Source of the DNA: Salinivirga sp964413185
GTDB lineage: Bacteria; Bacteroidota; Bacteroidia; Bacteroidales; Salinivirgaceae
Assembly (NCBI GenBank): GCA_964413185.1
Contig: CAYPSX010000097.1
Location: 1-13,925 of the forward strand
DNA length: 13,925 nucleotides
Direction: 5' to 3'
Made by a program: the position numbers and the translations under genes
In this document: positions 8,033 to 13,925 of the stretch, one piece after another
Position numbering within the stretch: position 1 is the first letter of the stretch
How the letters are laid out: each line of letters begins with the position of its first letter
The notes under the pieces: generated by a model
What the model was told of the DNA's origin: nothing
The model's input: the letters and a program-made list of their open reading frames with translations, nothing else
Database searches by the model: none

Positions 8033-8977
8033 TTACCGGCTAACGACCTTTTGGTATTCTTCTTCCTTCAGGTCATCGATATAGAAGTATAACGGATTTT
8101 TCGTTCGATTGTTTTTGCGTATTTCATAATGTAAGTGTGGCCCGGTTGATATTCCGGTATTTCCGACATAGCCAACAAGTTGTCCTCTCTGAAGTGTATC
8201 TCCTTTTTTTACGATGTATTTGTTCAGGTGGGCATAAACGGAGAGGTATCCAAATCCATGGTCAACTTTAACTACACGGCCATAACCGCGTGCATAATAA
8301 GCTGCTTTCACAATTCCTTTTCCTGTAACATACACCGGAGAACCAATACGTGCGGCGTAATCAATTCCATGGTGTGTCATCCAGCGTTTGTGTATAGGGT
8401 GAAAACGACGGCCATAATATGATGAAATAAAAAGTTCGTCTTTTTGGGAGATGGGCCTTATTGCCGGTTTGCTGGCATAAAATTCGTCAAAATATGAAAC
8501 TAAAGGTTCTATATCATCAAATGATTTTTTCTGGATTTTAATTTTTTGTTCGAGTTTGTCAAATCCCCTGATTACATTACTTATTTCTGCTGAATACTCG
8601 AGACCCGCGAATTCCCGGTAACGATCTGTACCACCAAATCCACCATTTCGAATATCATCTGATAGAGGTTTTAATTCGGCAAATGAGCGGTAGATAATAT
8701 CATCGTTTTCTTCGATATTGGCGAGGGTGCTTTCAAGCTCTTTAATTTGTTCGCTTTTGTTGATGATTTCCCCAGATAGTTTTTTATTTTTTTGAGACAA
8801 AAGAACCTGATGTGGTGTGATGTTGTTTGTTGCCAATAATAAGAAAGCCAGAGCACCGATTAAGGATAGTGATGTCAGGTATTTAATATTTGATTTCACA
8901 ACCTGCGCCGAGTTCCTCTTAACAGGCTTATAGGTAAGTGTTTCTTTATCCAGATAATATTTTGTATTCGGTTTCAT
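8033..8977 (-). CDS. Membrane-anchored M23 (LytM-type) metallopeptidase
   Basis: This is a 314-residue peptidase-fold protein predicted to cut or help to cut peptidoglycan cross-links. A short cytoplasmic N-terminus (1-32) is followed by one membrane helix (~33-50), a coiled-coil region (~58-95), a linker with GGFGGTDRYREFAGLE (~112-127), and a C-terminal M23 domain (~180-300). The zinc-site residues are all present: His202 and Asp206 (HHGID), plus His281 and His283 (HLHYE), with His250 (YAH) nearby. The domain is therefore likely to be enzymatically active, not a degenerate EnvC-type activator. The anchor places it on the periplasmic side of the inner membrane. It is the first gene of a minus-strand pair, with a Bacteroidota-type promoter candidate upstream (9052-9081). 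Confidence 0.9.
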   Translation of the reverse strand: MKPNTKYYLDKETLTYKPVKRNSAQVVKSNIKYLTSLSLIGALAFLLLATNNITPHQVLLSQKNKKLSGEIINKSEQIKELESTLANIEENDDIIYRSFAELKPLSDDIRNGGFGGTDRYREFAGLEYSAEISNVIRGFDKLEQKIKIQKKSFDDIEPLVSYFDEFYASKPAIRPISQKDELFISSYYGRRFHPIHKRWMTHHGIDYAARIGSPVYVTGKGIVKAAYYARGYGRVVKVDHGFGYLSVYAHLNKYIVKKGDTLQRGQLVGYVGNTGISTGPHLHYEIRKNNRTKNPLYFYIDDLKEEEYQKVVSR

Positions 8978-9051
8978 TATGCCCCCAGGTTAAAAACTTC
9001 GATAATAGTTAACAATTTATTAAACTGCTAAACGACCATTTTGCTATGGAA

Positions 9052-9081
9052 CAAATTTACAAACAAAATAATAAGAACAAA
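9052..9081 (-). promoter_or_regulatory. Candidate Bacteroidota sigma-A type promoter for the M23 unit
   Basis: Reading on the minus strand, TTTG (complement of 9078-9081) lies 18 bases before TAAATTTG (complement of 9052-9059). The second box is an exact match to the phylum's -7 consensus TAnnTTTG, and the first matches the -33 TTTG. The spacing is within or just below the usual range. Transcription would begin near 9045, giving a leader of roughly 65-70 bases before the ATG at 8977. Confidence 0.5.
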
Positions 9082-9224
9082 ATATTTTTGAGCGGATTTG
9101 ACTATTTGCCCTGCTTTTTAGGCAAAAACCCGATAGTAGCCGATTAAAGTAAATATCTTTTCTCATAGTTTTGTTGTTTATTAAGTTTTTATTAACGACT
9201 TATTATTTGTTTTTACGGTGTAAT

Positions 9225-9314
9225 ATGATAAAAGTTCGGTTTTTAAGAAAAGTATTTAAGTGGCTGAATGTCATTGAATTGGTGTTTGTAGCTACAGCTT
9301 TCTTATTATTATAA
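9225..9314 (+). CDS. Possible 29-residue membrane peptide
   Basis: This short open frame (ATG 9225, TAA 9312-9314) lies inside the 470-base gap between the M23 and glycosyltransferase genes. The peptide has a basic N-terminal half (MIKVRFLRKVFKWLN) and a hydrophobic C-terminal half (VIELVFVATAFLLL), the layout of a single-pass small membrane protein or of a short toxin-like peptide. The frame is isolated, no ribosome site or exact promoter match is visible, and open frames of this length occur by chance in AT-rich DNA. It is listed because composition and placement are suggestive, not because it is established. Confidence 0.25.
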   Translation: MIKVRFLRKVFKWLNVIELVFVATAFLLL

Positions 9315-9420
9315 ACAAAACATTTCCTTTATATATTATTGTTTTTTGGCAACTTTATGAAGTAATTGGTTTTGTGTTTATTTGTTTTCAGTAAAAGGAC
9401 AAGGAAAAAACAAAAAAATG

Positions 9421-9428
9421 TATTTTTG
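9421..9428 (+). promoter_or_regulatory. Candidate -7 element for the glycosyltransferase gene
   Basis: TATTTTTG is an exact match to TAnnTTTG and lies 19 bases before the ATG at 9448. No TTTG is present at the expected -33 distance, so the match may be fortuitous. If real, the leader would be only about a dozen bases. Confidence 0.35.
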
Positions 9429-9447
9429 AAGTTTTGAATCACAGATT

Positions 9448-10881
9448 ATGAAACACATCAATCTAGAAAAACCTGTTTCTATTTGGATATTGGCAGGACT
9501 GATATTTTTGACAAATTTCATTTTTAAAGTTTACGGGCTTCAGAATGCCAGTTTATATGGCGATGAGCCGTTTACGCTGTTTTATTCTCAACAAACATTA
9601 GGCGAAATATTTAAAGTATTAAAAAATGACTCTAACCCTTTTTTACATCCTGTAATTTTACATTTCTGGTTTAAAATATTTGGGGTAACCGTTTATGCCG
9701 GGAAACTTTATTCTGTAATTCTAAGTAGCTTAACTGCTGCACTTATTTTTAAGCTTTTTTATAAGCGGTTTGGCCTGTTGTTTCCTTTGCTGGCTGCCAT
9801 TTTGTTTTCAGTTTCAGGCTACCAGTATTTTTTTGCGCGTGAAATGCGCGCTTTTGCTCAGGTTGGCCTTTTTGCTGTTTTGTCTATTTACTTTTTTATT
9901 GAAATATTGTATGAACCTAAAAAAAGACACGTTTTTTTATTGGGGTTCACGAATTTATGCCTTGTAATGTCGCATTATGTAGCGTTTTTATTGCCAGTTG
10001 TGGAAGTTTTAGCTGCATTTATGTTTGTCAGGACAAACCGGAAGGGGTTTTGGTATTTTATTATGAGCGGGCTTTTTGCTGCTGTGCTTTTTGCTCCCTG
10101 GTTTTTTTATACCGTGATGCATCATGTGCCCACTGCAGGAAAGTCATGGTTGTCAGTTCCTACCTGGGGTAGAGTCTGGCGGATATCACACAAATTGGTT
10201 ACCGAACCATTGGTCTGGATACACCTTGTATTTGTCGCAGGTTTGTTTCCTTTGAAATTTTTAAAAGGTTACAAAAAAACCTTTGACTATCGTCTCTTCT
10301 TATTTTTTTCGGGGATTTTTTGGATATCTCTCTACATCGATTTCTGGATATCTCAGTACCATCCTATAATGCATTTTCGTTATTTGCTATTTTCCAGTAT
10401 TGGATTGTTCCTTGCGTTGGCATATTTTATAGTAAATATCAGGGCAAAAATGATCTTTACAATTATTGCTTGTATAGCATTAATTGCAATTAAAACCATT
10501 GAGTTCAAAAAAATACCGATACCAGAAAATTGGGAACATAAAGTTGAGCGAATCAAAAAGGAACGCACAAAAAATTCTTTGGTTTTTATCAATGCCCCAT
10601 GGGAATTTAAGGCTTTCAGTTATTACTATGATCCCGCATTTTTTAGGGATTATAAACATGTTATATCGCATTTGCGGAAAGAACAGATAATACCTCAATA
10701 TGGAGCCCAAAAGGTACGCAAGTATATAAATACGTACAAGGCGGAAGAAGTTTTCCTGGTTAAAAATCAGGGCATTCGTGCAAAGATCTTTATCGATTCA
10801 ATAACTCAGTGCGGTTTTGAATTAGAATGGTCTGATAAGAACAAATTTCCTTATACCTACAAGTTTAAAAAAGTAGAATAG
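9448..10881 (+). CDS. Multi-pass GT-C glycosyltransferase (GT39/GT83-like, PMT_2 type)
   Basis: This is a 477-residue integral membrane protein with about ten hydrophobic helices over residues 10-345 and a soluble C-terminal part (~350-477). The first extracytoplasmic loop carries YGDEPFT with Asp39-Glu40, the acidic pair expected of GT-C enzymes that use a polyprenyl-phosphate-linked sugar. A later FAREMRAFAQ segment (~130-139) fits the conserved arginine-containing loop of this superfamily. Such enzymes move a sugar from a lipid carrier to a protein, lipid A or glycan on the periplasmic side; donor and acceptor cannot be read from the sequence. The C-terminal part is shorter than in ArnT and is not recognised. 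The gene appears to be transcribed alone and ends only 5 bases from the stop of the convergent lipoprotein gene. Confidence 0.8.
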   Translation: MKHINLEKPVSIWILAGLIFLTNFIFKVYGLQNASLYGDEPFTLFYSQQTLGEIFKVLKNDSNPFLHPVILHFWFKIFGVTVYAGKLYSVILSSLTAALIFKLFYKRFGLLFPLLAAILFSVSGYQYFFAREMRAFAQVGLFAVLSIYFFIEILYEPKKRHVFLLGFTNLCLVMSHYVAFLLPVVEVLAAFMFVRTNRKGFWYFIMSGLFAAVLFAPWFFYTVMHHVPTAGKSWLSVPTWGRVWRISHKLVTEPLVWIHLVFVAGLFPLKFLKGYKKTFDYRLFLFFSGIFWISLYIDFWISQYHPIMHFRYLLFSSIGLFLALAYFIVNIRAKMIFTIIACIALIAIKTIEFKKIPIPENWEHKVERIKKERTKNSLVFINAPWEFKAFSYYYDPAFFRDYKHVISHLRKEQIIPQYGAQKVRKYINTYKAEEVFLVKNQGIRAKIFIDSITQCGFELEWSDKNKFPYTYKFKKVE

Positions 10882-10886
10882 CAATT

Positions 10887-12869
10887 TTACTCAACCCGAA
10901 TTTCATAAACCCGTCCCACAATATCATCTTTTGGATAAGGAATGTTGTTTTGATGAAACGGGGTAGTGGGCCACCAATCTCCATGGTGAAACTCCTGCGT
11001 AACAATAGCTATCATTTGATTATCCGGAATTTTTGAAATGGTATAGTCATTATAACCTACCACAGTCATATTCTCCATGTCTGGCCCAACTTTCCACACA
11101 ATACTGTCGGGGTACCAGCCGATTTCAAAATAGTAAAAATCGCGGTCGTACATTTCGCTGTGGCTGTATTGTGTTTTTAGGAAACGGGCATGATAATCAT
11201 CGGTCCAACGGTGCGTGCGGAATGTTTTGCCGGCATATTCAATTTCTTTGTCATCGTAGTTTTTTGGGTCGCGACAGGCGAGATCGTGGTTTGTGCAGGC
11301 AATTGAAATATTCTCTGTTAGTGCAGGGTCGTAATCTTCATCGCCTCCTGCCTCTTTGCGGTGGTTGCTGTCAATGTATTTCGAAGCCTTTACAATTTCA
11401 AAATCAATTTCGCTGTATGGATGAAACGGCACGAATTTTTCTTCCGGTGAAAACCGGTCTTTATAACCTTTTGTTTCGCATTTGCTACGGTTGTTCCAGG
11501 GAGCGCCGCTTTCTTTGATGAGCCAAAATGCATTGGTGACGCCGTTCCATACATTGTGCTTGTTCAGTTGTTTTGGAAATTTGATTTTTCCAATTACACG
11601 GCCATAAGTAAAGCCAAAGCGTGTGCTGACTCCTGCATTTTGTTTCCGTGGGTGTCTGGTGCCATCGTTTCCTTTGTTTATTACAAGAATCGAATTGTCG
11701 GTTGCGTCGTATTTTACTGCTACACAGGATGAGTCAGCCGCATGCGATCCATCTTCGATGCGGTATTTTTGGCCTTTTGTGTACGTATGAACAAATGTGT
11801 CCAAAGGGTACTTTTCTGCATTTTGCCGGAAAACTTCACGGGTGTAATCGCTATCAATATTATCAATTACCGGAATGTTTTTATGTGTTTTTTTCCAATC
11901 AAGATCGCTCCAAAACTCTGCAAAATGTGCATTTTTGTTGATCTTTTCCGTGTCGCCACAGTTGCGTGTTTGTTCGTTTTTTGGAAGGGTTTTTCGACTA
12001 ACAATGCCATTATCGGGCGAAAAAACCATGCGCGTTTTGAGTTGTTTGTTGGCTATTTGGGCAACCAGTCGTTTATCTGTATCCGAAAAAAGGAAGTATT
12101 TGTAAGGATTGGTGTATGTTCCCATTGGTGTTTTTTCGCCAATATTTTTCACATGGTCGGGAAGTCTGTTTAGTTGAGCAGAATCGACAACCACCAGCAA
12201 AAAACTGTAGGTGCCGGCCCGGGGGTTGCGCCTTTTGCGATAGTTGGTTTCTTTTTCCAGGTTGAGTACATACAGGGCATTATCTTCCAGTGTTTTATCA
12301 AGGGGCGTGTTGTTTTTTTCGGCCTGTATTTTAATCTTTTCGAACCATTTGGGGTTGTTCCTTATTTCACGCACTTTTTTCGCAATTCGCTCTTTTGTAA
12401 TGTTTTTTGGGCCGTAATATTTTTTTTCGTCTCGCGGATTGCCTGCTATTTGTATGGAATCGGTAATCAATGATGATTGGCCTTTGGCTTTTAAAACAGG
12501 TAGTGGTTTAAATCTGGTTTTTACATCTTGCCAACTTCCGTAAAAATTCATGAAAGCATTGTCGCTATCCAGCGCGAATTTGTAGGATTCGTTTTGGTAG
12601 TAAATTTTGTAGAACAGATTTTTGTCCTGTTTAGAATGATTTTTAAGCTGAAATTTTATAATAAACTTCCCTGCTTCTGTTTGCCTGATTGTTGGAAACC
12701 TGAAGCCTTCTTCACGAGCATTTGTTAAATCGGTTTTCATTTCAACCAGATTGTTTTTGGTTGTGTTGAAATTAGCCATCGGGTCAAACTGTACAAGTGT
12801 AATTTCAGGTTTTTTTGTGCAACCCATCAATATAAATAAAACGAATGCTGATAGAAGAAGATTTTTCAT
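10887..12869 (-). CDS. Large lipoprotein with a C-terminal GH16-like glycoside hydrolase domain
   Basis: This 660-residue lipoprotein has a short signal with lipobox ILMGC (Cys17), so it is anchored in the envelope. Residues ~20-400 contain beta-strand-like and charged helical stretches that I do not recognise. Residues ~410-660 look like a concanavalin-type GH16 domain: FGFTYGRVIGKIKFP (418-432), WNGVTNAFWL (441-450), EIDFE (487-491) matching the GH16 catalytic pattern ExDxE, and YFEIGWYPDSIVWKVG (580-595), which corresponds to the usual F-x-x-E-W-x-P-x-x-I strand. If active, Glu487 would be the nucleophile and Glu491 the acid/base. GH16 enzymes cut beta-1,3 or beta-1,4 glucans and galactans; the substrate here cannot be told. 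No SusC/SusD pair is next to it, which is unusual for a dedicated glycan-use locus. ATG at 12869 gives the correct lipoprotein signal. Confidence 0.65.
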   Translation of the reverse strand: MKNLLLSAFVLFILMGCTKKPEITLVQFDPMANFNTTKNNLVEMKTDLTNAREEGFRFPTIRQTEAGKFIIKFQLKNHSKQDKNLFYKIYYQNESYKFALDSDNAFMNFYGSWQDVKTRFKPLPVLKAKGQSSLITDSIQIAGNPRDEKKYYGPKNITKERIAKKVREIRNNPKWFEKIKIQAEKNNTPLDKTLEDNALYVLNLEKETNYRKRRNPRAGTYSFLLVVVDSAQLNRLPDHVKNIGEKTPMGTYTNPYKYFLFSDTDKRLVAQIANKQLKTRMVFSPDNGIVSRKTLPKNEQTRNCGDTEKINKNAHFAEFWSDLDWKKTHKNIPVIDNIDSDYTREVFRQNAEKYPLDTFVHTYTKGQKYRIEDGSHAADSSCVAVKYDATDNSILVINKGNDGTRHPRKQNAGVSTRFGFTYGRVIGKIKFPKQLNKHNVWNGVTNAFWLIKESGAPWNNRSKCETKGYKDRFSPEEKFVPFHPYSEIDFEIVKASKYIDSNHRKEAGGDEDYDPALTENISIACTNHDLACRDPKNYDDKEIEYAGKTFRTHRWTDDYHARFLKTQYSHSEMYDRDFYYFEIGWYPDSIVWKVGPDMENMTVVGYNDYTISKIPDNQMIAIVTQEFHHGDWWPTTPFHQNNIPYPKDDIVGRVYEIRVE

Positions 12870-13042
12870 TGAGGTTCGATTTTCAATAGTTAAGTTTTTT
12901 TATAGTACAAACGCAAAAATGCGAATATTTTTGGCAATGAGCTTTTTTGAACCCAATATTTTTTTTCGATTGTAAAAATCGCCACCTGCCAATCTATTAT
13001 ATTGTTGCCTTTCGATAGCTCAATATAACGTTATTTTTTATT

Positions 13043-13050
13043 TACTTTGC
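13043..13050 (+). promoter_or_regulatory. Weak -7-like element before the ketoisomerase pair
   Basis: TACTTTGC resembles the Bacteroidota -7 box but has one base between TA and TTTG, not two. It lies 17 bases before the ATG at 13068 in a non-coding, AT-rich gap. It may start the polysaccharide transcript that continues past the window. Confidence 0.3.
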
Positions 13051-13067
13051 AGATAAAATATTGCGTT

Positions 13068-13472
13068 ATGCAAACACATCAGCCACAAATAATCAAATTA
13101 CCAAAGATTGAAGATGAACGGGGTAACCTTTCATTTATTGAGGAGCACAAACAAATTCCGTTCTCTGTAAAACGCGTTTACTGGATATATGATGTGCCCG
13201 GCGGGGAGTATCGGGGCGGACATGCATTTAAGCAGCAGGATGAACTGCTTGTTGCACTCTCCGGCAGTTTTACGGTTGTGGTCGATGATGGAACCGAAAA
13301 AAAATCATTTAACTTAAACCGCTCATACTACGGGTTATATATTCCACGGGGAATCTGGAGGCATGTGGAGGATTTTTCGACAAATGCACTTGCATTATTG
13401 CTGAGTTCAACAAAGTACTCAGAGGCAGATTATATTCGTGACTATGATGAATTCAAAAGACTCAAAGTATGA
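13068..13472 (+). CDS. FdtA/QdtA-type sugar-nucleotide 3,4-ketoisomerase, copy 1 (HAF variant)
   Basis: This is a 134-residue single-domain cupin of the WxcM-like family, whose characterised members FdtA and QdtA convert dTDP-4-keto-6-deoxyglucose to the 3-keto isomer before transamination. Family marks are PFSVKRVYWIYDVPGGEYRGGHA (31-53), the cupin strand LLVALSGSFTVVVDDG, and the C-terminal YIRDYDEFK (122-130). The HxH pair of the active site is changed: His52 remains, but Phe54 replaces the second His (HAF). Whether it is catalytic is therefore open. I chose the ATG at 13068; a TTG at 13047 would extend it by seven residues with no family similarity. It overlaps the next gene by four bases (ATGA), suggesting translational coupling and perhaps a joint complex. 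Confidence 0.85.
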   Translation: MQTHQPQIIKLPKIEDERGNLSFIEEHKQIPFSVKRVYWIYDVPGGEYRGGHAFKQQDELLVALSGSFTVVVDDGTEKKSFNLNRSYYGLYIPRGIWRHVEDFSTNALALLLSSTKYSEADYIRDYDEFKRLKV

Positions 13473-13891
13473 AAAAAAAGTTAAGTGTATACGATTGCAG
13501 CGTAATTGAATTGCCAAAAATTCATAACCGTGCAGGCAATATAACTCCCGTAAATAATTCACAGGAAATCCCCTTTGATGTAAAACGGGTTTTTTATATT
13601 TACGATATTCCCGGGGGCGAGGATCGGGGGGCGCATGCTCACCATGAGTGCCATCAGTTTTTAGTTGCTGCCAGTGGAAGTTTTGAGGTAGAACTGGATG
13701 ACGGGATTACAAAAAGAACTGTAATGTTAAACCGCCCGTACTATGGTTTGCATATACCGCCCGGTATTTGGGCAGCAGAAAAAAGTTTTTCTTCGGGGGC
13801 GGTTTGTCTTGTTTTGGCCAGTCATCCTTATGAGGAGTCTGATTATATCCGTAAATACGATGAGTTTAAAAAGCACAGAAAAGTTTTATGA
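13469..13891 (+). CDS. FdtA/QdtA-type sugar-nucleotide 3,4-ketoisomerase, copy 2
   Basis: This 140-residue paralogue of the preceding gene shares its length, layout and many positions (PFDVKRVFYIYDIPGGEDRGAHAHH, NRPYYGL, PPGIW, SDYIRKYDEFK). It keeps the full HAH pair (His56 and His58) after Arg53. The region after the conserved Trp101 reads WAAEKSFSS where family members usually have WHExxDFS, so a downstream histidine is absent. The two neighbours thus differ in which typical residues they lack. The role is probably in making a 3-amino-3,6-dideoxyhexose for O-antigen or another surface glycan; the aminotransferase and acetyltransferase expected with it would lie past the window. The stop TGA (13889-13891) falls within a short dispersed repeat. 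Confidence 0.88.
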   Translation: MKKKLSVYDCSVIELPKIHNRAGNITPVNNSQEIPFDVKRVFYIYDIPGGEDRGAHAHHECHQFLVAASGSFEVELDDGITKRTVMLNRPYYGLHIPPGIWAAEKSFSSGAVCLVLASHPYEESDYIRKYDEFKKHRKVL

Positions 13892-13925
13892 ACCGAGCCA
13901 TGACTAAAAATAAGAGACACACCCG
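13886..13925 (+). repeat. Right-end copy of a short dispersed repeat, or start of the next gene
   Basis: The 19 bases at 13886-13904 are identical, inverted, to 3932-3950. Similarity continues weakly past this point (an A-run, then GAxACACA-like bases). It overlaps the stop of the second ketoisomerase gene. An ATG at 13888 overlapping that stop (ATGA) opens a frame, MNRAMTKNKRHTR, that runs off the window. Because the left copy gives the same first seven residues and then stops after 11, I favour a non-coding repeat over a third operon gene. Confidence 0.5.

Noticed and set aside
9105..9126. Inverted repeat TTTGCC / GGCAAA with a 10-base loop
   Set aside because: A six-base stem with a long loop is weak, and no gene ends here on either strand. 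It may be an operator but nothing supports that.
11033..12473. Several + strand open frames of 97-161 residues
   Set aside because: They are opposite the GH16-like lipoprotein, are rich in Cys, Phe and Arg as expected of antisense reading, and overlap each other.
12911..12922. CGCA-AAAA-TGCG short hairpin in the gap before the ketoisomerase pair
   Set aside because: The four-base stem is too short to call a terminator or operator, and both flanking genes start, not end, at this gap.

Overview
The window looks like a chromosomal segment of a free-living Bacteroidota bacterium, possibly of the Marinilabiliales/Prolixibacteraceae type. The grounds are AT-rich DNA, starts without clear Shine-Dalgarno sequences, candidate promoters of the Bacteroidota form TAnnTTTG, signal peptides ending in Ala-Gln, several lipoproteins, and families common in that phylum (SiaC/DUF1987, S9 dipeptidyl peptidase, FdtA-type cupins). 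The assignment rests on style and family content only; no rRNA or tRNA gene is present.

Layout. (1) Bases 1-180 hold the 3' end of a SiaC-like regulatory phosphoprotein gene on the + strand. It ends at a hairpin shared with the converging gene. (2) Bases 231-3754 are a minus-strand pair: a small exported protein, then, 11 bases on, a 1034-residue ABC-2 type half-transporter with extra cytoplasmic modules and a large extracytoplasmic insertion. (3) Bases 3755-4049 are non-coding and contain short repeats, one of which recurs inverted at the right end of the window. (4) Bases 4050-4958 (minus) encode an unrecognised lipoprotein, divergent from (5) an S9 dipeptidyl-peptidase IV-like exopeptidase at 5095-7251. 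A strong UUCG hairpin after it also ends the next unit. (6) Bases 7289-8977 (minus) are a two-gene unit: a membrane-anchored M23 (LytM) peptidase followed by an unrecognised cytoplasmic protein. (7) Bases 8978-9447 are a long divergent intergenic region with candidate promoters and a possible 29-residue membrane peptide. (8) Bases 9448-10881 encode a multi-pass GT-C glycosyltransferase, convergent with only 5 bases of spacing with (9) a 660-residue lipoprotein whose C-terminal part looks like a GH16 (concanavalin-fold) domain. (10) Bases 13068-13891 hold two overlapping FdtA/QdtA-type sugar-nucleotide 3,4-ketoisomerase genes, probably the start of a surface-polysaccharide cluster that continues past the window.

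The common theme is the cell envelope: export, peptidoglycan trimming, periplasmic peptide and glycan breakdown, and polysaccharide building. No CRISPR array, transposase, phage gene or defence system is visible. The least ordinary items are the architecture of the ABC protein and its small exported partner, the GH16-like lipoprotein, the paired ketoisomerases with different key-residue losses, and the short dispersed repeat.
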